This document shows positions 18,002-26,817 of a stretch of DNA of 64,000 nt, piece after piece. Under the pieces are notes generated by a model that saw only the letters and a program-made list of their open reading frames with translations, did not search any database and was not told where the DNA came from. Within the stretch, counting starts at the first letter, position 1. Every line of letters begins with the position of its first letter. Source of the DNA: Mesobacillus harenae (GTDB lineage Bacteria; Bacillota; Bacilli; Bacillales; Cytobacillaceae); NCBI RefSeq assembly GCF_013343715.1, contig NZ_JABUNR010000011.1, positions 62,001 through 126,000 of the forward strand, in the 5' to 3' direction. Made by a program: the position numbers and the translations under genes.

Positions 18002-19219
18002 CTATAATCCTGCTGCTTCGGGTTTGATATATTCCTTTTGGGAGCCATTACGCCGGTGATAAGTTATATAGAAACTGATAAAAAGAATCAGCGCGCCAAC
18101 TGCATAAGGGAATTCAATATTGATATCAAATAAAATTCCAGCAAGCGCAGGGCCGACCATGTTCCCAATGCTCATGTACATATTGTTCAACCCCGCAACA
18201 AACCCTTGTTCATTCCCAGCCATTCTGGACAGCAAGGTGTTCAGAGCAGGGCGGACAAGCGAAGTTGCAGTAAAGAAAATGAGCGTTATGATTAAAATGG
18301 ACCAAAACGTTGTTGCAAACATAAATACAACCATACAAACAGCTGATGCAAAGAAGGTCCAGTAAATCACCTTTATTTCTCCGAACCGGGTCAGCATCCG
18401 ATCCACGACCATTGATTGAACAATGACACCAACAAGTGCCCCAATTGTTATTACCAATGCAATATCTTTAGGAGTGTAGCTGAATTTATGGTCCACATAC
18501 AATCCGAATATCGCCTCAAAGTTAGCCAGGCCAAACGTCATCATAAAAATCAAAACAAGAAAAATAAAGTAAGGTGTTCGGAAGGATCGCCTCATCTGCA
18601 CGAGCAGGCTTTCCTTCTTTCGGGTAGAATTTCTTGCCTCTTCCTGTGCTTCATTTGAAAGAGTTTCAGGCAAGAACAGGATGGAAAGAACTGTCGCAGC
18701 GGCAGCTATAAATGTGGCGGTATAGAAAGGAACCCTAAGACCTAATTCGGCCAAGAAGCCGCCTATCCCCGGGCCAATTACAAAGCCTAACGACATACAA
18801 GCCCCTAATAAGCCCATTCCTTTTCCGCGTTCTTGGTCTGTAGTGATATCGGCCACATAGGCCATCATTGGAGGGACAAGAAAAGCAGCGCCAATCCCGC
18901 CTAGCAGCCTTGAAGCATAAAGCATCCAAAGCTCTGTTCCAACTGCAAAAATAAGCTGGGACAGGGTAAAACCGATCAGACCAATAATGATTGGTTTTTT
19001 GCGGCCGTATTTATCGGAAAACTCGCCTGCAACAGGGGAGAATAAAAATTGCGTAAACGCAAATACAGCAATTAAATACCCCATTGCCTGGCCGCCAACA
19101 CCAAACTCCTTAATAAATAAAGGCAGTACAGGGATAATTAACCCAATGCCAACCATGGCAATAAACATATTAACCATGAGGATCATAAGCGGCATACGGT
19201 TTTGTTTTAATGAACTCAT
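18002..19219 (-). CDS. MFS multidrug efflux transporter (Bmr/Blt/NorA-like)
   Basis: A 405-residue transporter with twelve predicted membrane helices. It closely follows the Bmr/NorA pattern: LFIAMVGIGLIIPVLP-like first helix, motif A GEFSDKYGRKKP after helix 2, motif C GFVIGPGIGGFLAE in helix 5, and GNEQGFVAGLNNMYMSIGN late in the protein. It exports structurally varied cationic or quinolone-type compounds by proton antiport in the family. The ATG at 19219 follows AGGAGGAC; the in-frame ATG at 19282 has no such site. No adjacent regulator gene is seen. Confidence 0.85.
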   Translation of the reverse strand: MSSLKQNRMPLMILMVNMFIAMVGIGLIIPVLPLFIKEFGVGGQAMGYLIAVFAFTQFLFSPVAGEFSDKYGRKKPIIIGLIGFTLSQLIFAVGTELWMLYASRLLGGIGAAFLVPPMMAYVADITTDQERGKGMGLLGACMSLGFVIGPGIGGFLAELGLRVPFYTATFIAAAATVLSILFLPETLSNEAQEEARNSTRKKESLLVQMRRSFRTPYFIFLVLIFMMTFGLANFEAIFGLYVDHKFSYTPKDIALVITIGALVGVIVQSMVVDRMLTRFGEIKVIYWTFFASAVCMVVFMFATTFWSILIITLIFFTATSLVRPALNTLLSRMAGNEQGFVAGLNNMYMSIGNMVGPALAGILFDINIEFPYAVGALILFISFYITYHRRNGSQKEYIKPEAAGL

Positions 19220-19401
19220 TGCGTCCTCCTTTACAAATGAAACTCCTTTATTGAAGGGCCTCAAAGCCCTTGTAGCAAACATTCATTACCGGAGAATTTT
19301 ACTACTAGGATATGGAATACGCAAGAAATAGTTTTTTTCAAAATTCGCCATGGCTATTAAAAAGAAACCGTCTAATTCGTAACTGAGAAAAGGCTCTTTT
19401 A

Positions 19402-19515
19402 ACTTTAGAACCATTATCGTTAAGGAATATATCTATTTTTTTTGGAATATATTTAACTTTTTTGGAATATATCTGTTTTTTTGAGAATATCCATCAAGTT
19501 TTATGGAATATAGTT
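19402..19515. repeat. T-rich GGAATA tandem array, copy 2
   Basis: Opens with CTTTAGAA...ATTATCGTT and then four units of T-run plus GGAATA, matching the array at 1664-1806. It lies in a 480-bp gene-free stretch between the MFS gene and the siderophore-binding gene, where nothing else is evident. Confidence 0.75.
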
Positions 19516-19703
19516 TTAAGATGGGGTTGAACAGGGCTAACGCAGCTGGAAAAATGCTTAGATAGTAGTCCTTTTACAAGGAATTGGCATGAACTTCATC
19601 CAATATGTTTAAATTTAAACACAAACAAATAGAAAACGAGCTGGGATTGCTTAGTATACAAAAAAAAGAACAAACCCCATAACAGGATTTGCCCCCGGCT
19701 GAT

Positions 19704-20666
19704 TTATTCTGCTAATGCATTTACTGCGTCATCCATTGCTTTTTGGCTGGCAATTAAGCCATTAATTGTCCAATAGCTTGGATCGTTGATTTCATATACT
19801 TGTCCATTTTTAACAGCGTCGAGTCCATTCCAGATTGAACTGTTAGCAAGAACTTCCAATGCAGGTTCACCAGGCTTGCTGACTAGGAAGATATGGTCAG
19901 CTCCCAGTTCTGGCAATTTTTCTAGTGTTAGCGGGTCCCAAGAAGCTCCGGCAGGTCCTAAATTCTCAACGAACGCCGGCTGTTTAACACCTAAATCATT
20001 ATATAAAACTTTTGCGCTGAATCGGTCGTTTTCAAGCAGGTAGATTTGATCGCCCATCACCCAAAGCACTGCAGCTGTTTCCTCGCCAATTGCGTCTTGT
20101 ACTTTCGTTTTTGCTTCTTCGGCTTTGGTTTCATAATTTTCCAGTGCTTCCTTTGCCTGATCTTGTTTTCCAAGGATTTCGCCCATCTGTGTCAATTGTT
20201 TGCGCCAATCAGAGCTTACCTCATCTTTGAAAACAAAAGTTGTTGTAATCTTTTTATATTCTTCGTATTGTCCGTTTTGAATAGCAGACGGTGAACTAAA
20301 AATAATCAAGTCAGGATCAGCAGCCATAGCTTGCTCTAGCGGCAGGTCCCAGCCGATCTTAGGAACATCTTTTAAGTCATCCTGCAGATAATCCAATACT
20401 GTATCACCGATTGACCATTGTGCAGCAGGGGTTACACCTAACGCGACAAGGGAATCCTCTTGGTAAGGTGCGATTACTTTATCAATGTTTGCAGGGATCA
20501 CTACTTCACCCATTGCATCCTCAAGTGTGCGCTCTTCGTTATTAGATTCTTCATTTTTAGGTTCTTCATTCTTAGGCTCAGCTGCTTGATCATCACCGTT
20601 ACCGCAAGCCGATGCAAAGATTAAAATAAACAAAAGGGAGAGAGATAGATAAAAATGTTTTTTCAT
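19704..20666 (-). CDS. yfiY: Iron-siderophore ABC transporter, substrate-binding lipoprotein (YfiY-like)
   Basis: A 320-residue lipoprotein with lipobox FASAC (lipidated Cys21) and a low-complexity Asn/Glu linker (about 28-46) before a two-lobed FhuD/FecB-type binding domain. It lies divergent from two FecCD permeases and an ATPase, the same gene set as yfiY-yfiZ-yfhA-yusV of B. subtilis, which imports the citrate-hydroxamate siderophore schizokinen. AGGAGG precedes the ATG. A Fur box at 20709-20728 lies in its promoter, so iron starvation should induce it. Confidence 0.85.
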   Translation of the reverse strand: MKKHFYLSLSLLFILIFASACGNGDDQAAEPKNEEPKNEESNNEERTLEDAMGEVVIPANIDKVIAPYQEDSLVALGVTPAAQWSIGDTVLDYLQDDLKDVPKIGWDLPLEQAMAADPDLIIFSSPSAIQNGQYEEYKKITTTFVFKDEVSSDWRKQLTQMGEILGKQDQAKEALENYETKAEEAKTKVQDAIGEETAAVLWVMGDQIYLLENDRFSAKVLYNDLGVKQPAFVENLGPAGASWDPLTLEKLPELGADHIFLVSKPGEPALEVLANSSIWNGLDAVKNGQVYEINDPSYWTINGLIASQKAMDDAVNALAE

Positions 20667-20708
20667 TTTTGGTGTTGCCTCCTAGTTTGTAAGTTTCTTG
20701 TGTTAATG

Positions 20709-20728
20709 CAAATGATAATCATTTTCAA
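20709..20728 (-). promoter_or_regulatory. Fur box controlling yfiY
   Basis: AATGATAATCATTTTC matches the 7-1-7 Fur consensus (TGATAATNATTATCA) closely. It is about 45 bp upstream of yfiY. Confidence 0.85.
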
Positions 20729-20858
20729 AAAGATAGTCAATATGGTTTTAAAAGATTCTTAAGGCAATTTTGTGAAAGAATCGTGAAAGAAGTTATTGTT
20801 ATTACTTCTATGATAATATTACATATTGAAATATGTCTAAAGGCTCTTTATACTTAAA

Positions 20859-20880
20859 TGATGAGAATGATTATCAATTT
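20859..20880 (+). promoter_or_regulatory. Fur box controlling yfiZ-yfhA-yusV
   Basis: TGAGAATGATTATCAATTT matches the Fur consensus and lies about 35 bp before the permease start. Confidence 0.85.
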
Positions 20881-20913
20881 TAAATGAATTTATAGCATAG
20901 AAGGTGTAATCTT

Positions 20914-21963
20914 GTGAACGGAAACAGCAGCGGTCAGGCCAACGGTACAGCTATTACCCATAAATCAAAAAGTTCTCTTGCTGGCTTGCTCGTACTGTTG
21001 GGCGGTGCTATAGCACTCATTCTGTCCCTTGCTGCTTCCATCGCATATGGCGCAGCTGAGATTACGATCCCAACTGTGTGGGAGGCTGTCGTGCATTTTA
21101 ATCCCGAGATAGCTTCCCATCAGATTATTCAAGAGCTTCGTATACCACGAGCGCTTGGCGGGGCACTAGTTGGCGCTTTCCTTGCTGTCTCCGGAGCGGT
21201 TATGCAGGGATTGACCAGAAACCCGCTGGCATCTCCTTCTATTATGGGTGTGACTGATGGTGCCGCATTTGCGTTAGTCTTAACACTTGCGTTCTTCCCG
21301 GCTGCAACGATGATGGGCCTTACTTTTGCATCATTTGCAGGAGCAGGACTAGGTGTGGTGATTGTCTTCATGATCGGTGCCTTTTCAACCGGAGGACTGA
21401 CACCTGTAAAACTTGCACTTGCTGGTGTAGCGGTAGGCTCGATGCTTAGTGCGATTTCGTCGGCGGTAGCCCTCCACTTTCAAGTCGCAAAAAACATGGG
21501 GTTCTGGTATGCAGGCGGATTAACATCTGTCAGCTGGACCTCTGTTCAAATTTTAGCGGCAGCCGGCCTGGCTGGATTATTGCTTGCTATGTTTATCTCC
21601 CGTTCGATCACCATTTTGAGCCTGGGTGAAGAGGTTTCCAAAGGGCTTGGACAAAATACGTTTTTAGTAAAATCAATTGGTGTTATCGTGGTGCTGCTGT
21701 TAACTGGTGCTGCTGTCTCCATTGCTGGTGCAGTCGGTTTTATCGGGCTTGTGATCCCGCATATCGCTCGCTTTATCATCGGCTCCGATTACCGCTGGAT
21801 CATCCCTGGCTCTGCTGTGTTAGGTGCTCTGTTATTGGTCCTTTCCGATATAGCAGCGCGGATGGTTAATGCCCCGTTTGAAACGCCGGTTGGTGCAATC
21901 ACAGCCATTATTGGGGTTCCATTCTTCCTTTACCTGGCTCGCGGGGAAAGGAGAGGGCTTTAA
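20914..21963 (+). CDS. yfiZ: Siderophore ABC transporter permease (FecCD family)
   Basis: A 349-residue permease with about ten membrane helices. The family features are present: RIPRALGGALVGAFLAVSGAVMQG near residues 71-94, NPLASPSIMGV, and the cytoplasmic coupling and terminal segments AVGFIGLVIPHIARFI and FETPVGAITAIIGVPFF. The start is GTG at 20914 with AGAAGGTG upstream. Its stop overlaps the next ATG (TAATG), giving translational coupling. It forms a heterodimeric channel with the next gene product. Confidence 0.9.
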   Translation: MNGNSSGQANGTAITHKSKSSLAGLLVLLGGAIALILSLAASIAYGAAEITIPTVWEAVVHFNPEIASHQIIQELRIPRALGGALVGAFLAVSGAVMQGLTRNPLASPSIMGVTDGAAFALVLTLAFFPAATMMGLTFASFAGAGLGVVIVFMIGAFSTGGLTPVKLALAGVAVGSMLSAISSAVALHFQVAKNMGFWYAGGLTSVSWTSVQILAAAGLAGLLLAMFISRSITILSLGEEVSKGLGQNTFLVKSIGVIVVLLLTGAAVSIAGAVGFIGLVIPHIARFIIGSDYRWIIPGSAVLGALLLVLSDIAARMVNAPFETPVGAITAIIGVPFFLYLARGERRGL

Positions 21964-22976
21964 TGAATAAGGAAAAACGAAACCGATTTATCGCGATTAT
22001 TACTCTCTTATCATTACTCATAACCGTCCTGTTTATTATTAGCCTTAACATGGGTGTTGTGCGAATCGCGCCGCTGGATGTATTTAAAACACTAGTCGGG
22101 CTAGGCAACGATCGTGATGAACTCGTCCTATTCGACTTCAGGCTTCCAAGGATGGTGCTCGCCCTCTTGATCGGCGCAGGCCTCGCGATGTCAGGGGCCA
22201 TTCTGCAGGGGGTTTCTAAAAACGACCTGGCAGACCCGGGAATTCTAGGAATCAATACCGGAGCAGGATTTGCTGTCATATTGTTTATTTATTTTTTCCA
22301 AGGTTCAATGATGGCGGTAAGTACCCTGGGTATTTTCCTAATGCCGCTTTTTGCTCTAATTGGCGCAGTTACAGCCGCGCTTATCATATATGTTCTGGCA
22401 TGGAAAAAGGGCATCGATCCAATCCGGTTAATTCTAGTCGGAATTGGGGTCAATGCCGGTTTCGGTGCCGCGATTATTATTTTTCAGCTTAAAATGAATC
22501 CCCAGGACTTTATGCAGGCGGCCGTGTGGCTGTCCGGAGACATATGGGGTGCAAACTGGAAGGTCGTCAGTGTACTGGCGCCGCTAATTCTTATCCTTAT
22601 TCCGATCGCGTTTTATAAATCACATATGTTAAATCTTATGAACTTAGGCGACTCGGTCGCAGTTGGGCTTGGTATCAGGGTGGAACGGGAAAGACGGCTG
22701 CTGCTCATGCTGGCTGTTGCTCTGGCAGGATTCAGTGTAGCGGCAGGCGGAGGCATTACGTTCCTCGGCCTTGTTGCCCCGCATATTGCCAAGAAAGTGA
22801 TTGGGCCAAAACATCAGTTATTCCTGCCGATCACAGCCTTGTTAGGAGCCTTCCTGCTTTTGCTGGCTGATACGCTCGGTAAAAATTTGCTGGCACCAAC
22901 AGAAATTCCCGTCGGAATCGTCGTTGCGATTTTAAGTGCCCCTTATTTTATCTACCTGTTAATGAAAGTAAAATAA
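21963..22976 (+). CDS. yfhA: Siderophore ABC transporter permease (FecCD family)
   Basis: A 337-residue second permease, paralogous to the first. It has RLPRMVLALLIGAGLAMSGA, NDLADPGILGINTGAG, GGITFLGLVAPHIAKKV and PVGIVVAILSAPYFIYLL, typical of the FecCD family. The ATG overlaps the previous stop, and 14 bp separate it from the ATPase gene. Expected partner of the upstream permease and YfiY. Confidence 0.9.
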   Translation: MNKEKRNRFIAIITLLSLLITVLFIISLNMGVVRIAPLDVFKTLVGLGNDRDELVLFDFRLPRMVLALLIGAGLAMSGAILQGVSKNDLADPGILGINTGAGFAVILFIYFFQGSMMAVSTLGIFLMPLFALIGAVTAALIIYVLAWKKGIDPIRLILVGIGVNAGFGAAIIIFQLKMNPQDFMQAAVWLSGDIWGANWKVVSVLAPLILILIPIAFYKSHMLNLMNLGDSVAVGLGIRVERERRLLLMLAVALAGFSVAAGGGITFLGLVAPHIAKKVIGPKHQLFLPITALLGAFLLLLADTLGKNLLAPTEIPVGIVVAILSAPYFIYLLMKVK

Positions 22977-22990
22977 AAGGAGTGATAAAC

Positions 22991-23812
22991 ATGGTTTCAC
23001 TTTCTACAGAACATTTGAAGATCGGTTACGGAGATAAAACAATTGTTGAGGATCTGAATTTGAACATCCAAGAGGGTAAAATCACAACGATAATTGGGGC
23101 AAACGGGTGCGGGAAATCAACCATTTTAAAAACAATCGCCCGTGTTCATTCAGCTCGTTCCGGTATGGTCTATTTAGACGGCAAAAAGATTCATAAAGTT
23201 CCAACCAGGGAAATAGCCAAGAAAATGGCTGTCCTGCCACAAAGTCCGGACGCGCCAGGAGGACTGACGGTTTATGAATTAATCTCGTTTGGCCGTTCCC
23301 CTCACCAAAATGGCTTTGGCCGATTGTCTGAGCAGGATCACAAAGTGATAAACTGGGCCTTGGAAGTAACCGGGCTCGAGTCGTTTGCCCACCAAGCCGT
23401 CGATGCCCTTTCAGGCGGACAGCGGCAGCGCGCCTGGATTGCAATGGCAATTGCACAAGAAACCGATTTGCTGCTGCTTGATGAACCAACCACCTATCTA
23501 GATATGGCCCACCAGCTTGAAATTTTGAAGCTGCTGGAAAAACTGAATAGAGAAGAAGGCAGAACGATCGTAATGGTCATTCATGATTTGAACCATGCTG
23601 CCCGTTTCTCTCACCATATGGTGGCTCTCCGGAACGGGAACATAATAAGAGAAGGCTCGCCGATAGATGTAATGACCTGTACTGTACTGAAAGATGTGTT
23701 TCAAATTGATGCAGAGATTGTTGTCGATCCGCGGACGAAAAAACCGGTCTGTCTGTCTTATGATTTGATTACAGCCGAGCAGCAAGTGGCGAATGTTAAG
23801 AAAGTTGTTTAA
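22991..23812 (+). CDS. yusV: Siderophore ABC transporter ATP-binding protein
   Basis: A 273-residue ABC ATPase of the FepC/FhuC type. Walker A GANGCGKST, Q-loop, signature DALSGGQRQRAW, Walker B LLLLDEPTTYLD and the H-loop VIHDLNHA are all intact. The ATG at 22991 follows AAAAGGAGTG; a GTG nine bases earlier lies inside that site and is rejected. In B. subtilis YusV serves several siderophore permeases, so it may be shared here too. A bidirectional terminator follows. Confidence 0.92.
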   Translation: MVSLSTEHLKIGYGDKTIVEDLNLNIQEGKITTIIGANGCGKSTILKTIARVHSARSGMVYLDGKKIHKVPTREIAKKMAVLPQSPDAPGGLTVYELISFGRSPHQNGFGRLSEQDHKVINWALEVTGLESFAHQAVDALSGGQRQRAWIAMAIAQETDLLLLDEPTTYLDMAHQLEILKLLEKLNREEGRTIVMVIHDLNHAARFSHHMVALRNGNIIREGSPIDVMTCTVLKDVFQIDAEIVVDPRTKKPVCLSYDLITAEQQVANVKKVV

Positions 23813-23817
23813 GCATT

Positions 23818-23850
23818 AAAGGAAATGCCTCAATGGGGCATTTCCTTTTT
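23818..23850. terminator. Bidirectional intrinsic terminator
   Basis: AAAGGAAATGCC pairs with GGCATTTCCTTT between convergent genes, with A and T runs on both sides. Confidence 0.85.
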
Positions 23851-24331
23851 AGATTCTGCTATGCTTACTGCATGCTGCCTTTTCCAGCTTGCAAATCCAT
23901 TTATAATACCCTAGTAAAAGCAGCAGAAGGATCGGGTTAATCAAAGCAGCATGCCATAGCTTCCACCAGCCATAATTAAAGTAGCCCCAAGGCTGAGGAA
24001 GCAAGGTGACCACCTCGTAAAGCAGGATCCAGATGACCCATAGCAAAATAAAGGCTGCTTGTTTAAGTAATCCTCTTCTAAAAGGGAACCAATTCAGGAA
24101 TATCGTATTTACAGGCGGAATAAGAACAAGATGAGGCAAAAAATCAGCCCAGTCAATTTCTTTTCTAAAATACCAGTAGCCGTGATATTTGAACTCAACA
24201 ATAGTATCAAAGCAAAGCTGCAAAGCAACCGTATAAACCCATATGTGGACAATCTGATTGCCAGTCAGCCGTTTATTAGTCGTAAAGGCTATAAGGTTAA
24301 AGACAGCAATTGCGATCAAAAGTCCAATCAT
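23849..24331 (-). CDS. Membrane protein, CBO0543-like family (second of pair)
   Basis: A 160-residue protein with about five membrane helices and many aromatic residues (KYHGYWYFRKEIDW, PQPWGYFNYGWW). The ATG at 24331 overlaps the stop of the upstream gene by one base (TAATG) and has AAAGG ten bases before; the longer frame from 24538 merely overlaps that gene. It resembles the CBO0543 family of small Firmicute membrane proteins of unknown function. It shares size, aromatic content and family with its upstream neighbour, suggesting a duplicated pair. Confidence 0.65.
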   Translation of the reverse strand: MIGLLIAIAVFNLIAFTTNKRLTGNQIVHIWVYTVALQLCFDTIVEFKYHGYWYFRKEIDWADFLPHLVLIPPVNTIFLNWFPFRRGLLKQAAFILLWVIWILLYEVVTLLPQPWGYFNYGWWKLWHAALINPILLLLLLGYYKWICKLEKAACSKHSRI

Positions 24332-24915
24332 TATAACATCGCCTTTCCCAGATAGACCCCGGCTAAAAATATCGTAGCAATTACAATGACATGAAAAACA
24401 ATCCAGGCCCAGCGCCCATACCGGAATGATTGAGAATCGATGGGCCTTCTGCGCTGAGGGGGTATGATTTTTCCGCCTAACAGCTCGAAAAGCAGCAGGA
24501 AAATCCACCACAGTGTATAAGAATCCCATAAGTCCCATTCTTGATGGAATTTAAAGATGGAGGTTTGTTTAAAAATGTATTCCCCAAAAACACCTAAATG
24601 GACAACCCCCCAATAAAATGGTATTTTCCAGATCCATCTCTCTGGGCTGTACCGAACACCAACCAAGACAATAAACGGAAATAGCGTTGAAATTAAACCA
24701 TAGGGAATTAAAAAGTGGCCATGGAAAGGCATATTTGGAAACGAGTAAAAGCCTATGAAGGTAAAAAAGTAGCACAAGAAATTGCCGACTATGGAACTGG
24801 CCAAAAATAAAAGGCCATACCTCCGCCAGTCCAATCGTATAATAAAATAGCAGCCAATTACGCCTGATATTATGAGGGTTAACATTCCAATTGCCTGATA
24901 GCTCAAATTTATCAC
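24331..24915 (-). CDS. Membrane protein, CBO0543-like family (first of pair)
   Basis: Up to 194 residues with about five membrane helices and an aromatic-rich central region (WDLWDSYTLWWIF). The start is GTG at 24915 or, more likely by spacing from TTAGGGTGAT, TTG at 24906. It is translationally coupled to the following gene. Function unknown; the family assignment rests on helix layout and Trp/Tyr patterns. Confidence 0.65.
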   Translation of the reverse strand: MINLSYQAIGMLTLIISGVIGCYFIIRLDWRRYGLLFLASSIVGNFLCYFFTFIGFYSFPNMPFHGHFLIPYGLISTLFPFIVLVGVRYSPERWIWKIPFYWGVVHLGVFGEYIFKQTSIFKFHQEWDLWDSYTLWWIFLLLFELLGGKIIPPQRRRPIDSQSFRYGRWAWIVFHVIVIATIFLAGVYLGKAML

Positions 24916-24988
24916 CCTAATTGCATTTTTTCTTAGCCTTTGCTTAAACTTCCATAATTAAACAGTCATTTACTTTTCAAAAAAGTCG

Positions 24989-25017
24989 TTGACAGGCTTT
25001 CATTCTTACACTAGAAT
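24989..25017 (+). promoter_or_regulatory. Sigma-A promoter of the SAM riboswitch operon
   Basis: TTGACA at 24989-24994 and TAGAAT at 25012-25017 with 17-bp spacing. The transcript would begin about 30 bases before the SAM aptamer. Confidence 0.85.
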
Positions 25018-25053
25018 GAAAAACATCATTTAAAAGTTAAATATAGTGTAATT

Positions 25054-25170
25054 TTCTTATCCAGAGAGGTGGAGGGACTGGCCCTACGAAACCTCGGCAA
25101 CGGATCCATACAATGGGACACCGTGCCAATTCCTGCAAGCTGATGGAAGCATCACTTGTTAGATGAGAAG
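25054..25170 (+). promoter_or_regulatory. SAM-I riboswitch (S-box)
   Basis: The S-box core is clear: CTTATCCAGAGAGGTGGAGG, ACTGGCCC, GAAACCTCGGCAACGG, GTGCCAATTCCTGC and the closing GATGAG that pairs with CTTATC in P1. It precedes the methylthioribose importer and mtnKA, so low S-adenosylmethionine should allow read-through. Confidence 0.97.
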
Positions 25171-25187
25171 ATGACGGATAAATATAT

Positions 25188-25229
25188 CCCTCTTCTTGTC
25201 TTGCTATGCTGATAAGAAGGGGGATTTTT
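25188..25229 (+). terminator. SAM riboswitch terminator
   Basis: CCCTCTTCTTGTC pairs with GATAAGAAGGGGG and is followed by ATTTTTG. This is the expected S-box expression platform. Confidence 0.9.
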
Positions 25230-25387
25230 GTATTATCAGAGAAAACGAGACGAGCATCACGCTGCCTTATCATGACTGAATTTTTAATGAATATGAGTAT
25301 TCAGAATAACTAATCTAAATCAGTAACGGCCACATACATAGATTCGTTACTTGCTTTTTAAGTTAAGGGTGATTTTGTGACAGTGCT

Positions 25388-25515
25388 GATTGTAGCGGAA
25401 GGTACGTAGACTCCAGCGGGAGTGCTAGGCCAAGGGAGACCCCACAGGCGCTTAAGCGCCGAGGAGGCTCCCGGACTGCCCGCGGAAAGCGAAGTGCCTG
25501 AAGCGAAGATCCGCA
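25388..25515 (+). repeat. Dispersed repeat family B, copy 1 (direct)
   Basis: TAGCGGAAGG...GACTCC...CGGGAG...GAGACCCC.CAGGCGCTTAAGCGCCGAGGAGGCTC...CGCGGAAAGCGAAG. This is a structured, GC-rich intergenic element common in Bacillaceae (general knowledge). It sits in the leader between the SAM terminator and the binding-protein gene. A second, inverted copy is at 31881-32010. Confidence 0.8.
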
Positions 25516-25576
25516 GATAAGTTCAACTCAGCCATTAAAATAACAAACAACACCATATAACAGGGGGGAAACAACG

Positions 25577-26695
25577 ATGAAACGGAATTTTTTCAAAAAA
25601 GCAATCGTACCGGCCTTGGCATTAACTTTATTGCTGACAGGCTGTAATTCTAGCAACGGATCATCTGAATCTGCGAATGGAAATGAACCAGTTTCGCTCG
25701 ACAATGTTCCTGAAGTATTCGCAAACGGCAACGATAAGAAAATTAAGGTTATCCGCAAAATTGGCGGGGACGATCATACAGCTCAGTTCCTGGCTGGTGC
25801 AAAGGCCGAGGGTGAAGCAATGGGCTTCGAGGTTGATGTGTTTACGGCTAATGGCGATACAGCAAAATTCCATGATGCAATTGATCAAGGATTGCAAGAG
25901 GATTATGATGGATTCATCATCTCCCATGGTGATGATGCTGCGACAGTCGATAGTGTTAAGAAACTGAGAGACGCTGGAAAAAGCGTGGTAACATTTGACT
26001 CAAACGGCGACCTGCAAAATGTTGAAGGAGTCACGCTTACTTCCCAGGACGATGAGGCGTTAGCTAAGCTTGCACTCGATCAACTAGTGAATGATACAAA
26101 GGGCGAGGGCAATATCGTGTACCTTTGGGTTGACGGATTCCCGCCAATGGTTAGAAGAAACGCTGTTTATAAAGAAGTACTAGAACAAAATCCTGGCCTT
26201 AAAGAGGTTGAAAGATTCGGGGTAGCTGCAGCTGATACAAGTGTTCAAACGCAAAATGCGGTTGCTGCGATGCTTAATAAGCATCCAAAAGGAAGCATTG
26301 ATGCGATTTTTGCTACATGGGATGCATTTGCAATCGGAGCAGCAAGAGCGATTAAAGAAGCTGGCCGTGACGAAATCAAGATTTACGGAATTGACGTTTC
26401 TAACGCTGACCTTCAATTGATTCAAGAAGATAACAGCCCATGGAAATACACAGCAGCTGTAGATCCAAAGCTAATCGGCGAAGTGAACATGAGACTTCTT
26501 GCAAAAAAGATTGCTGGTGAAGAAACTCCGCAAACATATGACCTTGAGGCTTCCCTCATTTCACAGGAAGACCTGCAAGCCGCCAGCGAACCGGTTAACA
26601 TGGTTAATCTAGCTGATATTATTCCAGGCTGGGGCGAAACAGATGCATTCCAAGAAGACTGGATCCAGACATTAAAGGATCATTACAACAAATAA
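25577..26695 (+). CDS. ABC importer substrate-binding lipoprotein, predicted methylthioribose
   Basis: A 372-residue lipoprotein (lipobox LLTGC, Cys23) with a ribose-type type-1 periplasmic-binding fold (Peripl_BP_4), showing GFIISHGD and VVTFDSNGD near residues 113-148. It is the first gene behind the SAM riboswitch and is followed by the ATPase, permease, mtnK and mtnA. MtnK phosphorylates methylthioribose, so that sugar is the most likely ligand. An AGGGGGGAA site precedes the ATG. Ligand is inferred from context, not from residues. Confidence 0.8.
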   Translation: MKRNFFKKAIVPALALTLLLTGCNSSNGSSESANGNEPVSLDNVPEVFANGNDKKIKVIRKIGGDDHTAQFLAGAKAEGEAMGFEVDVFTANGDTAKFHDAIDQGLQEDYDGFIISHGDDAATVDSVKKLRDAGKSVVTFDSNGDLQNVEGVTLTSQDDEALAKLALDQLVNDTKGEGNIVYLWVDGFPPMVRRNAVYKEVLEQNPGLKEVERFGVAAADTSVQTQNAVAAMLNKHPKGSIDAIFATWDAFAIGAARAIKEAGRDEIKIYGIDVSNADLQLIQEDNSPWKYTAAVDPKLIGEVNMRLLAKKIAGEETPQTYDLEASLISQEDLQAASEPVNMVNLADIIPGWGETDAFQEDWIQTLKDHYNK

Positions 26696-26750
26696 ATCAA
26701 ATCAGGCCAGGCAGGTTAGTCTGGCAGGCTGATATAAAAGCTTAAAATCT

Positions 26751-26788
26751 CACTCTCTTATTGGGGTCCATCGATAAGAGAGTGTTTC
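26751..26788 (+). terminator. Intercistronic hairpin after the binding-protein gene
   Basis: CACTCTCTTAT pairs perfectly with ATAAGAGAGTG and is followed by TTTCT. The short U-tract suggests partial termination or 3'-end protection, which would raise binding-protein levels over the membrane subunits. Confidence 0.7.
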
Positions 26789-26817
26789 TATGAAGACACA
26801 AGGTGGTGGGGGAAGAA

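Noticed and set aside
25037..25273. Minus-strand frame over the SAM riboswitch
   Set aside because: Antisense to a clear structured RNA, with no coding features.
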